Of a stretch of 64,000 nucleotides of DNA, positions 1-7,370 are shown piece by piece; position 1 is the first letter of the stretch; every line of letters begins with the position of its first letter. Source of the stretch: Megasphaera paucivorans (GTDB lineage: Bacteria > Bacillota > Negativicutes > Veillonellales > Megasphaeraceae); NCBI RefSeq assembly GCF_900103535.1, contig NZ_FNHQ01000010.1:1-64000 (forward strand), written 5' to 3'. The notes beneath the pieces are model-generated. The model ran no database searches. It saw only the letters and a program-made list of their open reading frames with translations, and was not told the origin of the DNA. A program made the position numbers and the translations under genes.

Positions 1-47
1 CTAAAATTATTACCGAGCTTCAACTACAATTAGCAAAGACTGCTTAA
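1..47 (+). CDS. C-terminal end of an unidentified CDS (partial)
   Basis: An open frame enters from the left edge and stops at the TAA at 45-47. The last residues read KIITELQLQLAKTA, a charged amphipathic tail of the sort seen at the end of many proteins. Too little is present to name it. It lies upstream of the AT-rich gene at 170 and inside the same putative integrated element. Confidence 0.3.
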   Translation, partial: KIITELQLQLAKTA

Positions 48-169
48 TCCCATTCGGAGGTTGATGGTTTTTGCGAACATTGCTTGACACTATCACTTTT
101 TAATTTGCAGGAAGGTTATATATAATAACGTGAAAAGGTAGCCTGCTTATTCAAAATTTAGGAGAGAAT

Positions 170-1063
170 ATGAATGAAGTAGCAATTCAATATCGTATCG
201 AACGTGTAAAGGATGGAGTTAGTTTGCAATCTACGCATAGACTTCCATTCGAGCCCAAGGGTACATTGTTGAAAATGAGAGAGGATTTAAAGACAGCACT
301 TTGGAATATGCCATATGAGCAAGAACAAATATTATACGGTACCTATTCTTTTGTTGAAAATGGTCGCAGAGATGTCGATGTAGATAATATTCTTATTTAT
401 AATGTTCAACAGGGAAAAAATGGGTCCACCGTATTTCAACATCTTTGCAGAAACGGATTAATATTAGAAAAATTTAAATATCCTCATTCTTTAGAAAAAG
501 ACAAACAAGTACCGTATCAATATTTTCAACAGTACACTATGGTGGATGAAAGGAAACAACAAACCTATTGGAATTTTAATAAATTAATTATTTCTTGGGA
601 GGATATAAGGATACGGACATTATACAATGATCTGGTATTGTACTGGAAAGATATAAAAGACAATCATAATCGCATATATATTGCTGCAAAAGATGATGTT
701 AAAGACGAAAAGTATGGGATGGAAATAATCTTATATACTAATACTGAATATAATCTGGCAGGTAAATTGAAATATATGATAGATGGTATTACTGCAGCAT
801 TTCATTCTCATACAGGTAAAGATTTATCGGAGATTTCTCAACGAATAGCAGTGAAATTATCTATTCCAGCACGGGATATAGCGGATATATTGATTGATTC
901 TCAATATGCTGTATTAGGGAAAAGACGATTGGTTTGGCTTTTTAGAAAAGGTATTCAGTGGAATCCGGCAGACGATCGATTTGCTTTTATTAAGATATTG
1001 ATAAAACCTTCTGCTGATTCATATACTAGATTGAGTGGAAAAATTTTTACTGTTAGTCAATAA
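170..1063 (+). CDS. Hypothetical protein, AT-rich, in the putative integrated element
   Basis: A 297-residue soluble-looking protein starting at ATG 170 after a GGAGAG ribosome site. I see no signal peptide, membrane segment or recognisable catalytic motif. The middle is rich in Tyr, Asn, Lys and Asp (for example YWNFNKLIISWEDIRI), and the C-terminal third, from about residue 205, may be a separate helical domain ending in a basic segment (GKRRLVWLFRKG). Base composition is clearly more AT-rich than the genes from 1560 onward, consistent with horizontal transfer. A U-tailed terminator follows at 1133. Function unknown; a cargo or defence role is possible only by position. Confidence 0.75.
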   Translation: MNEVAIQYRIERVKDGVSLQSTHRLPFEPKGTLLKMREDLKTALWNMPYEQEQILYGTYSFVENGRRDVDVDNILIYNVQQGKNGSTVFQHLCRNGLILEKFKYPHSLEKDKQVPYQYFQQYTMVDERKQQTYWNFNKLIISWEDIRIRTLYNDLVLYWKDIKDNHNRIYIAAKDDVKDEKYGMEIILYTNTEYNLAGKLKYMIDGITAAFHSHTGKDLSEISQRIAVKLSIPARDIADILIDSQYAVLGKRRLVWLFRKGIQWNPADDRFAFIKILIKPSADSYTRLSGKIFTVSQ

Positions 1064-1132
1064 AAATCATGAGATGTTAATAAAATATTAGGGATAGTGT
1101 GGCAGGTATCAGTAGCAATTTTGCCAAATAAT

Positions 1133-1169
1133 AAAAAGCCTCAACATTGCTATGATGGGGCTTTTTTGC
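1133..1169 (+). terminator. Rho-independent terminator after the 170-1063 gene
   Basis: AAAAGCC and GGGGCTTTTTT form a short stem around a loop of about 15 bases and are followed by a T-run. It is the natural end of the transcript from 170. Confidence 0.7.
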
Positions 1170-1342
1170 TGTCAAAATGCGTGTTGCAATATGTTCTGGT
1201 ATAAAAATGCATTTATGTTTTTTTAGGGTCAGCTATCGTGTTGGTAAAAAATCACATCAGTGTTTTCCTGTCATCTTTTAAGAAACGTGATAACCATGCG
1301 CTATGGGACATATGTAGATACACGCAAAAATGGCTTAATAAT

Positions 1343-1404
1343 ACTTGGAAATCCTGTATAGGGTGAAAACTCTATACAGGGTTCAAATCCCTGTCTCTCC
1401 GCCA
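1343..1404 (+). tRNA. 3' half of tRNA-Ser (anticodon GGA), attachment-site remnant
   Basis: The segment begins in an anticodon loop (TTGGAAA, anticodon GGA). It then has the 3' strand of an anticodon stem (TCCTG), a long class II variable arm (TATAG paired with CTATA), a perfect T arm (CAGGG-TTCAAAT-CCCTG), an acceptor strand TCTCTCC, discriminator G and encoded CCA. The bases upstream do not pair with the anticodon stem, and there is no GGAGAG acceptor strand or D arm in the preceding 100 bases. The gene is therefore only half a tRNA and cannot be functional. Homology starting exactly at the anticodon loop fits a recombinase crossover site. Confidence 0.85.
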
Positions 1405-1416
1405 TACGATAAGATG

Positions 1417-1444
1417 GAACCTGCTTTGGTGGGTTCTTTTTTTT
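1417..1444 (+). terminator. Rho-independent terminator after the tRNA-Ser fragment
   Basis: GAACC and GGGTTC pair around a short loop and are followed by a run of eight or more T. It probably came with the original tRNA gene. Confidence 0.75.
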
Positions 1445-1559
1445 ATGTCTGAATACGGAGCGACTGTCAAAAGTCTTGTTAGTATGAGGCATACTAATTC
1501 CCGAGAAAATGTTTGCGAAAAATAGGGTACGGCATAGGGGGATTAGAAGGACGGGGGAG

Positions 1560-2468
1560 TTATATTTTCTTTCGCTGGTTTAAATAACTGAAACCAATCG
1601 TACCGATCAGTATAGCTGTAATGCCGATGTACTGATATCCGTAAAGAAGTTCTTTCAGATATAGGACTCCGGCTAAAATAGAAATCACCGTAGAAAGATT
1701 GTTGAATTGCCCGACCGTAGAGGCTTCTAATTTTCCCAGAGAATACGTTGAAAGCAGAGAGGTTAACAGGGACGATGCAATGCCTAAGTATAAAATGGGA
1801 AAAACAAATGATAGATTGGTAAAGGGGGCAAAATAAGCTGTAATTGTTCCTTCCAGGAGATGGCGAATGATTGAGAGGATATTGAAACTTATACAGCCCA
1901 GTAGTGTCATTATATATGTCAGGATGAAGGTAGAGTAATGGTTAGATAATTTTCTTGTAAATACGGTACATAATGCGGCGGAAACAGCAGATAAAAAGAT
2001 GTATAAAAATCCTATGTACATACTATTTTCGGTGTCCTGTCCGCTCATTATGTTAATAAAAACGACACCGCATATGGAGAGGGACATCAATGCTTTTTGC
2101 TTCGGGCTAATGGATTCCCCTAACACGATGTTGGCAATGATCAGCGTGAGAATAGGCGTAATTGCATAGATGATCCCGGCTGCGGTAGAAGATACAATAT
2201 TCAGTCCCAGCGTTTGAAATAAGAAAAACAAGAAGGGATACATAATGCTTAAGGGGAGTATGTTTAATACATCGCGCCATTTGATGGAAATAGTATTGGA
2301 TTTGCATATCCGGAAGATAAGAATGGCTATCGCAGCGATTGTAAAGCGATGAGCTAGTAGATCCATAGGATGGGTACTTTGGAGCGCGATTTTTACAAAC
2401 ATATAAGAAAGTCCGATAATACTTGATTGAAGTGTTATTGCATAATATCCTTTAGTAGTATCTTTCAT
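1560..2468 (-). CDS. EamA/DMT-family transporter
   Basis: A 302-residue polytopic protein with ten predicted hydrophobic segments arranged as two EamA halves (about residues 8-140 and 150-298). The opening pattern with SSIIGLSYMFVKIAL and the later KLEASTVGQFNNLSTV stretch are typical of drug/metabolite exporters. It acts in the cytoplasmic membrane; the substrate (metabolite or amino-acid efflux) cannot be read from sequence. It is the first chromosomal gene beyond the tRNA scar and is transcribed toward it. The start at 2468 is preceded on the minus strand by an AAGGAATC ribosome site. Confidence 0.9.
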   Translation of the reverse strand: MKDTTKGYYAITLQSSIIGLSYMFVKIALQSTHPMDLLAHRFTIAAIAILIFRICKSNTISIKWRDVLNILPLSIMYPFLFFLFQTLGLNIVSSTAAGIIYAITPILTLIIANIVLGESISPKQKALMSLSICGVVFINIMSGQDTENSMYIGFLYIFLSAVSAALCTVFTRKLSNHYSTFILTYIMTLLGCISFNILSIIRHLLEGTITAYFAPFTNLSFVFPILYLGIASSLLTSLLSTYSLGKLEASTVGQFNNLSTVISILAGVLYLKELLYGYQYIGITAILIGTIGFSYLNQRKKI

Positions 2469-2525
2469 GAGAGATTCCTTTTTGAATGCAGCGTGCGGGA
2501 TTGTTTTTTTACTGTATAGGGCAAC

Positions 2526-3242
2526 CTATATCGATTGGATTTTTTTCTGTGCTTCTATATAGGCTGTTACTTTTGCGTGATATTCATCCAGTGTATCCGG
2601 CATTGGTTCTGTAAGACGGTTCAGTATAAGATCCGGCAAATAGCGCGGTTTTTTTCCGCCTGCGGTCATGGCACGCACGCAGCCGATGCAAGTGACGACG
2701 ACATTGTCGCAGGGAAATTGATCTGCTCGTTCCTGAATTCGTGCTTCTACTTGTTCGTTCGGCACATGTCCGTAAAAAGTATCCCCGCAGCACACGGAAC
2801 GGGTCCCGCTGAAGGTTGTTTCTATCATCATGATATTCATCTTGCAGAGCAGGCTGCGAATTGCGTTGTGTACCTGCGGTTTGTGCCGATACCCGCAGGA
2901 ATCATGGACAGAGACGGTCAACCCATGATAATCGGGCAATCGCAGGTCTTCCAGGCTGTCCAGTACTTCCCAAATGGAGAGAGTGCGGATCCCTTTATAC
3001 AGAGAACGGAATCGCCGGTCACATCCTGCACAGTTGTTGATGATTGTGGCTCCTTTCGGAAGAAGCGGGTCATGATGACAGCAGATGGGATGGAATGGTA
3101 CCTCTTCCCAGTAGGTTTTCAGCAGCTCCCACAGCAGGCTGGGGACTTCCGGCTTATATACGCTCATGGCGCAGCCCGGATTAAAGTAACAGCTATTTTT
3201 GTTGATTTGACGGAGGGAAATACTTTCTCTTATTGTTGTCAT
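2526..3242 (-). CDS. CCG-domain Fe-S protein (HdrB/GlpC-like)
   Basis: A 238-residue cysteine-rich protein with two CCG-type motif sets. The first has FNPGC, then ICCHHD, then NNCAGC; the second has HDSCG, then SVCCGD, then VTCIGC. In HdrB and GlpC-type proteins such CCG motifs ligate non-cubane or [4Fe-4S] clusters and pass electrons to a partner oxidoreductase. It sits 16 bases downstream of a 2x[4Fe-4S] ferredoxin gene on the same strand, so the two are probably an operon and an electron-transfer pair. No flavoprotein or dehydrogenase partner is adjacent, so the substrate is unknown. Confidence 0.8.
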   Translation of the reverse strand: MTTIRESISLRQINKNSCYFNPGCAMSVYKPEVPSLLWELLKTYWEEVPFHPICCHHDPLLPKGATIINNCAGCDRRFRSLYKGIRTLSIWEVLDSLEDLRLPDYHGLTVSVHDSCGYRHKPQVHNAIRSLLCKMNIMMIETTFSGTRSVCCGDTFYGHVPNEQVEARIQERADQFPCDNVVVTCIGCVRAMTAGGKKPRYLPDLILNRLTEPMPDTLDEYHAKVTAYIEAQKKIQSI

Positions 3243-3258
3243 TTCTGTTAGTCTCCTT

Positions 3259-3483
3259 TTATACAGGGTGCGGGACGCCTAACGGGCAGATGTAAGAGCA
3301 GGTCCCGCAATCAATACAAAGAGAGGGGATGATTTCATATTGCCCATTGCCCTCGAGGATTGCGTTTACCGGGCATGCTTTTACACAGCAGCCGCACATG
3401 ACGCAATCGTTGGAAATAACGTAATAAAACCTATCCTCTACACCGGGAATAATGGGTGGGGCGCAGCACGTTTCACTGTTCAC
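3259..3483 (-). CDS. 2[4Fe-4S] ferredoxin-like protein
   Basis: A 74-residue protein with two cluster motifs, CVMCGCCVKACP (about residues 28-39) and CIDCGTCSYICP (about 57-68), the standard bacterial 2x[4Fe-4S] arrangement. It also has an N-terminal CC pair. It is transcribed just ahead of the CCG-domain protein (16-base gap) and probably donates or accepts electrons for it. Confidence 0.9.
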   Translation of the reverse strand: MNSETCCAPPIIPGVEDRFYYVISNDCVMCGCCVKACPVNAILEGNGQYEIIPSLCIDCGTCSYICPLGVPHPV

Positions 3484-3671
3484 AAGCTGGATCCTCCTGT
3501 CTTAATTTCAAAGAATAAAATATGAGATGGCAGTCGACTCTAAGGGAGGGGGATATATTCTTTCCCGTAGATCCGGTTTCTTTGATTGTATCGGATGTAT
3601 ACCGGTATGTCCATCTTTTTATGAAAGGATGGAATTTTTTTGCTGAATCATAGGGCTGCTAGCAGAAAAAT

Positions 3672-3715
3672 AGCCTTCGTATGCTTTTTATTTTTATATC
3701 CTGCATGCGAAGGCT
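3672..3715 (-). terminator. Terminator of the repressor-like gene at 3768
   Basis: AGCCTTCGTATGC and GCATGCGAAGGCT form a long stem with one mismatch around an AT-rich loop. Read leftward it is followed by ATTTTTC. It lies directly downstream of the minus-strand HTH gene. The rest of 3484-3767 shows only a second small stem near 3610-3630 (CCATC/GATGG followed by T's). Confidence 0.65.
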
Positions 3716-3767
3716 GTGTGTGCTTGTATTTATAATAAATAAAAAACATAGGTGACAGAATTTCGAA

Positions 3768-4166
3768 TTAATCTGCCGTATCGTTACTGATTTTTTGGGT
3801 TGCGGCATTGTATTGGATATCTATAACAGCATCTACGGTTGCTTTGCCTTCTGAAGGCAGGCAACGGTATTTTTTTATCATATCCTTTTCCGACGCGGTA
3901 TATCCTTCTGTGCTGTAGTGTTTTATATCGTTTAAAACGTATTGCAATTTTTCAACAGAGAGAATTTTATCATCAATTAAATACAGTAATGGGATTTTTA
4001 ATTTATCTGCATATTCTTGGGCTACCGTGATTTTAGGAGTACGCTGATTTGTTTCATATCGACTAATCACTTGTTTCGAGGTATGTAAAAAAACAGCTAA
4101 TTCTTCCTGAGACATATTCTTAGACAATCTTATTTTTTTTAATTTATCTCCAAATTTTTCAGTCAT
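3768..4166 (-). CDS. XRE-family HTH repressor (phage cI-like)
   Basis: A 132-residue protein with an N-terminal HTH_3 domain (residues 7-61: LKKIRLSKNMSQEELA, then SKQVISRYETNQRTP) and a C-terminal tail without a recognisable LexA/S24 peptidase serine-lysine dyad. It is divergent from the 79-residue HTH gene at 4326 with 160 AT-rich bases of operator-like repeats between them. That is the geometry of a phage or ICE cI/cro switch. Its composition is AT-rich relative to neighbours. The start has a minus-strand AAGGAGAT ribosome site. Confidence 0.85.
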   Translation of the reverse strand: MTEKFGDKLKKIRLSKNMSQEELAVFLHTSKQVISRYETNQRTPKITVAQEYADKLKIPLLYLIDDKILSVEKLQYVLNDIKHYSTEGYTASEKDMIKKYRCLPSEGKATVDAVIDIQYNAATQKISNDTAD

Positions 4167-4203
4167 AATAAATCTCCTTTTGTGTATAAATTAATTAAAA
4201 CAT

Positions 4204-4300
4204 ATATTGTCACCAAAATCAATACAATTATATAAATATTGTAACCAAACGATTGACACAACGCAAACTGAATGATACTATAATTATAAAATCACCAAAC
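4204..4300. promoter_or_regulatory. Divergent operator/promoter region of the HTH pair
   Basis: Three same-orientation copies of a CACCAAA-type element occur: ATTGTCACCAAA at 4206-4217, ATTGTAACCAAA at 4238-4249 and AATCACCAAA at 4290-4299. ACAAT at 4224-4228 forms inverted repeats with the flanking ATTGT copies. A TTGACA lies at 4252-4257 and a TATAAT at 4280-4285; their 20+ base spacing is long, so the rightward promoter may use GATACT instead. The layout suggests binding sites for one or both HTH proteins. Confidence 0.55.
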
Positions 4301-4325
4301 AGACTACAAGAATGAGGCGAAGAAG

Positions 4326-4565
4326 ATGTCTAAAAAAATAAAAGAATTAACAGATATTATTTATGATAAATTTCATACGGAAGCGGCATGTGCTGAAATG
4401 CTGGGCTGGTCCAGGCAACGATTGAATAAAATAACGAATGGGAAAAAAATACCAGATGTAAGTGAATTGAATAGTTTGTCTAATGTTCTGGATACCTCTG
4501 TTGGCTCGCTGGCCATTATTTTTTTGCAGAAAAAATCACCAAATGAGCAACGAAAAATAGTATGA
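4326..4565 (+). CDS. Small HTH protein (Cro-like)
   Basis: A 79-residue protein with a helix-turn-helix (roughly residues 17-45: HTEAACAEMLGWSRQRLNKI followed by TNGKKIPD). It is the divergent partner of the repressor at 3768, starts at ATG 4326 after GAGGCG, and is AT-rich. A Cro or antirepressor role is inferred from position. A further AAATCACCAAA sequence, like the operator repeats, lies inside its 3' end at 4533-4543. Confidence 0.75.
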   Translation: MSKKIKELTDIIYDKFHTEAACAEMLGWSRQRLNKITNGKKIPDVSELNSLSNVLDTSVGSLAIIFLQKKSPNEQRKIV

Positions 4566-4709
4566 TATATACGGTGAAAATAGTAATAGAATTATACCAT
4601 TAAAAGCATCTGGAAGCATCAAAACCGTATAGATATAGAAAAAGTTCAAGATGGACAAACGCGGGAAATAGTGACGATACAACAGATGCGAAATAGGAGA
4701 CATATCAAA

Positions 4710-4868
4710 ATGCAATGGATCATAAATGCAATTGTAGAAGCGGATGCTGTCATGGAGAACGAACAAAAAGAACATAAAAACCGGCAGTATACATTTGAAA
4801 AGTACGTTATTAAGATCAATTTAGCAATAATAGGTATTGCAATCCTTACTTTGAGAGGAGGCATGTGA
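4710..4868 (+). CDS. Small hypothetical membrane protein in the phage-like relic
   Basis: A 52-residue reading frame beginning ATG 4710, nine bases after AGGAGA (4695-4700). It has a charged middle (MENEQKEHKNRQ) and one C-terminal hydrophobic stretch (INLAIIGIAIL), suggesting a small single-pass protein. The same frame is open upstream to about 4600 without a good start, so it could instead be the tail of a decayed gene. Function unknown. Confidence 0.35.
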   Translation: MQWIINAIVEADAVMENEQKEHKNRQYTFEKYVIKINLAIIGIAILTLRGGM

Positions 4869-4976
4869 CGCAGCGCGTAATGTATGCAAGTATAAAAGCA
4901 GCAAGTTTATCTACAAGATAGATATTGCTGCGCAGGAACAGATACGATTGAGAATGATTTATAGTAGTACATCGTG

Positions 4977-5045
4977 TATAAAATAACCCGCCCGCATCGA
5001 TTGGAAACTATGTATTTCCAATCGATGCGGGCGGGTTATTTTATA
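4977..5045. terminator. 31-bp perfect hairpin, bidirectional terminator
   Basis: Bases 4977-5007 and 5015-5045 are exact inverted complements (core CCCGCCCGCATCGATTGG) around the 7-base loop CTATGTA, with AT-rich outer ends that give T-rich tails in both directions. It separates the phage-like relic from the amino-acid permease and lies downstream of both. Confidence 0.8.
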
Positions 5046-5096
5046 TTCTGTGGAGAGTAATACACGACTGCGTATATGATGGTCCGCAGGATGCGC

Positions 5097-6551
5097 TTAT
5101 TTGTTTTTAGCAGTAGGCGAGTCATCGTGCTGCCCCGAGGGTTTCATAGAACCGCTGAAGAGTCCTCCGGAGATAATGCTATGATCATAGCTATAACCAA
5201 AATAGATAATTAATCCTAGTATCAGCCAAACAATAAAACGAATTTGCGTAACGACCGGCAGCATCCAAATCAATATGCCGCAGAAAATAATAGCTAGTGC
5301 CGGTACAACGGGAACCCAGGGACACTTGAAGGCTCTGGGACGATCCGGCGCTTTTTTGCGCAATACAATAACGGCAGCGGCTACGATCATAAATGCACAG
5401 AGTGTGCCGATGTTTGTAAGTTCAGCGACGATGCCGATGGGCAGGAAGCCGGCAACGATAGCCGTAATAATACCAATGATCAAAGAGCTTCTGGCCGGGG
5501 TTTTATATTTTTGATTAATATGGCCAAAAATACCCGGAAGAAGTCCATCACGAGACATAACAAACAAAATTCTGCTTTGTCCAAATAGCATGACCAGCAG
5601 TACGGAGGTCAAACCACAGATTGCACCGACAGAAATTATGGCAGCCCCCCAATGATAGCCTACTTGCTGCAATGCAAATGCAACCGGCGCCGCTTGGCCT
5701 TTAAAGTCAAGATACGGAACCATGCCGGTTAAAATAGCAGATACAATAATATATAAAACGGTACAAATAATTAATGATAAGATGATACCGCGCGGCAAAT
5801 CTTTTTGTGGATTTTTCACTTCTTCTGCAGCCGTAGATACAGCATCAAAACCAATATAAGCAAAAAATATAACAGAAGCTCCGGACAGTACCCCGTTCCA
5901 GCCGTAAGGCATAAACGGATGCCAGTTGTCTGGATTTACATTACTGAATCCCAGTACAATAAATAATAAAACAACAGCTAGTTTAATGGCAACAATGACG
6001 TTATTGACAGAGGAACTCTGACGGACACCCATGATATTGATCCATGTTACCAGCGCAATGATCAGCATAGCCGGAAGATTGACGATACCGCCGGCATAAG
6101 GAGCGTTTGTCAAAATAGCGGGCAGATTTATACCGATATTAGACATGATATTGGCAAAATAACCGGACCAGCCGATGGCAACGGCACCGATAGCAAATGC
6201 ATATTCCAAAATCAGATCCCAGCCGATGATCCACGCCCAAAATTCACCGAGAGCAATATACCCATACGTATATGCGCTGCCGGCGACAGGTACCATGGCG
6301 GCAAATTCCGAATAACATAAGGCGGCACAGCCACAAGCGATAGCCGCAATAATAAAGGAAATAACCAAAGCAGGTCCCGCATAATCCGCTGCAGCGACTC
6401 CGGTGAGGACAAATATTCCTGTCCCGATAATACAACCGATACCTAACATGGTAAGCTCGAAGGTTCCCAGTACTTTATTCATGCCGCCTTCTTTTTGCGT
6501 CTCTGAAATAAATTCATTGATACTTTTCGTTCTGAAAATTTTTCTAGTCAT
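5097..6551 (-). CDS. APC-family cationic amino-acid permease
   Basis: A 484-residue integral membrane protein with about 12 hydrophobic segments. The first carries the APC signature GIGCIIGTGIFVLTG (about residues 37-51) and the third region ALCYSEFAAMVPVAGSAYTY. The C-terminus matches the CAT (cationic amino-acid transporter) subfamily, like YfnA. It imports or exchanges amino acids across the cytoplasmic membrane; the exact substrate is not readable. It is monocistronic, closed by the hairpin at 4977 and preceded by an attenuator-like palindrome at 6639. Confidence 0.92.
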   Translation of the reverse strand: MTRKIFRTKSINEFISETQKEGGMNKVLGTFELTMLGIGCIIGTGIFVLTGVAAADYAGPALVISFIIAAIACGCAALCYSEFAAMVPVAGSAYTYGYIALGEFWAWIIGWDLILEYAFAIGAVAIGWSGYFANIMSNIGINLPAILTNAPYAGGIVNLPAMLIIALVTWINIMGVRQSSSVNNVIVAIKLAVVLLFIVLGFSNVNPDNWHPFMPYGWNGVLSGASVIFFAYIGFDAVSTAAEEVKNPQKDLPRGIILSLIICTVLYIIVSAILTGMVPYLDFKGQAAPVAFALQQVGYHWGAAIISVGAICGLTSVLLVMLFGQSRILFVMSRDGLLPGIFGHINQKYKTPARSSLIIGIITAIVAGFLPIGIVAELTNIGTLCAFMIVAAAVIVLRKKAPDRPRAFKCPWVPVVPALAIIFCGILIWMLPVVTQIRFIVWLILGLIIYFGYSYDHSIISGGLFSGSMKPSGQHDDSPTAKNK

Positions 6552-6638
6552 AATACCCCTCCCATGTGATTGCTGTCAGAAAATTAAAATAAAAAGCAAT
6601 ATAAAGAATATGGCAGCAAATGATACTATATATAAAAA

Positions 6639-6668
6639 AACTTCTTTTCAGATATCTGAAAAGAAGTT
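6639..6668 (-). promoter_or_regulatory. Palindrome with T-run: putative transcription attenuator ahead of the permease
   Basis: AACTTCTTTTCAGATATCTGAAAAGAAGTT is described here by its arms: AACTTCTTTTCAGAT and its exact complement ATCTGAAAAGAAGTT. Read on the minus strand the 15-bp arms are followed by seven T, a textbook intrinsic terminator. It lies about 90 bases upstream of the permease start, inside its presumed leader. A 26-codon frame (6718-6798) precedes it. I recognise no known riboswitch or T-box element in 6670-6830. The remainder of 6830-7040 is AT-rich and shows nothing else. Confidence 0.55.
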
Positions 6669-7042
6669 AGTAAGCAGCAATATACACGTTGATGGCCCTT
6701 GGAAAAAATCAATTTTCTTATATATGACTATCTAGCAAGTAATATGTAACACTCCATAGCACTGAAAATAACAGCGATTCTTCTTTCCGATACAGCATGT
6801 GTTAAGTATTCGTACAAAATTATAGTAACATAAGTATATTAATATAAATTAATTATTTTGTAAAGTGTATCTTGTTATTTTATATTAAATTTAAGTTGTT
6901 TTGCGGATTGTTGCAAAAAAAACATGAACTTCATTTTCTTATAATATTTTTGTATACATTGAGGCGCAGGAGACATGCCCGATGCGGATATCATGTGGTT
7001 TGTAACGGGACGGCATATAGTAATTTTTTGCCGGGCAGAAAA

Positions 7043-7077
7043 AAACGGACTGCAGTTTTTTGCACTGCAGTCCGTTT
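7043..7077 (-). terminator. Terminator of the Pro/His-rich peptide gene
   Basis: AAACGGACTGCAG and CTGCAGTCCGTTT form a 13-bp perfect stem. Read leftward it runs into TTTTTTT. It ends the transcript of the gene at 7099. Confidence 0.8.
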
Positions 7078-7098
7078 AGGGGATGATACATTATTTTT

Positions 7099-7320
7099 TT
7101 ACGGAAAAGGAGGTGCCGGTGGTAACGTGGGCGGTGCCGGCGGCAATTTCGGCGGCGGTGGAAGATGCGGGCCGTGATGATGCGGCGGCGGGGGAAGCGG
7201 GGGAAGCGGGGGAAGCGGGGGAAGCGGAAACGGAGCAGCACCCGCAGTACTGGGACACCAACCCAGCATGAATACTGCCAGTAGGGTAAACAATAATTTT
7301 TTTACGGGGGTACTTTTCAT
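7099..7320 (-). CDS. Exported Pro/His-rich low-complexity peptide
   Basis: A 73-residue protein. ATG at 7320 is chosen over an earlier in-frame start because AAGGAAAA lies 7-14 bases upstream. Residues 1-28 are a signal peptide (MKSTPVKKLLFTLLAVFML with cleavage near STAGA-A). The mature part is almost entirely Pro, Leu and His: PLP/LPP triplets, then PPPPHHHGPH, then PPxP repeats. The LPP block is encoded by four exact 9-base repeats (7190-7225). The histidines suggest metal binding or a polyproline spacer in the envelope; no homologous family is recognised. Confidence 0.7.
   Translation of the reverse strand: MKSTPVKKLLFTLLAVFMLGWCPSTAGAAPFPLPPLPPLPPLPPPPHHHGPHLPPPPKLPPAPPTLPPAPPFP
7190..7225. 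repeat. Four exact 9-bp tandem repeats (GGGGGAAGC)
   Basis: Four perfect copies of GGGGGAAGC lie inside the peptide gene. Each adds one Leu-Pro-Pro triplet on the minus strand. The unit is a multiple of three, so copy-number slippage would change peptide length without a frameshift. Confidence 0.9.
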
Positions 7321-7370
7321 GGATATTTTTCCTTTTTTATAAATATGCAATTATATTACATGATTATATG

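Larger units (their letters stand above)
1..1404. mobile_element. Right end of a tRNA-Ser-integrated genetic element (inferred)
   Basis: The segment ends in the 3' half of a tRNA-Ser that lacks any 5' half (1343-1404), the usual scar left at one end when a tyrosine-recombinase element integrates into a tRNA gene. The one full gene in the segment is markedly more AT-rich than the chromosome that follows and has no family I recognise. The integrase and the other end would lie to the left, outside the window. This is inference from the att-like scar and composition; no integrase is seen. Confidence 0.45.

Noticed and set aside
1301-1492. A 63-codon open frame on the minus strand containing AERQGFEP
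   Set aside because: It reads through the complement of the tRNA-Ser fragment. AERQGFEP-type peptides are a well-known artefact of translating tRNA T-arm and CCA sequence.
2535-3251. A 238-codon open frame on the plus strand opposite the CCG-domain gene
   Set aside because: It is the antisense of a gene with complete CCG motifs, has no ribosome site and shows no domain.
7190-7225. Tandem repeats considered as a CRISPR or minisatellite array
   Set aside because: The unit is 9 bp with no spacers and is coding in frame, so it is a peptide repeat, not CRISPR.
7083-7271. Plus-strand frame through the Pro-rich gene giving Gly/Glu/Ala repeats
   Set aside because: It is the antisense of the 9-bp repeats and has no signal; the minus strand has a signal peptide and a ribosome site.
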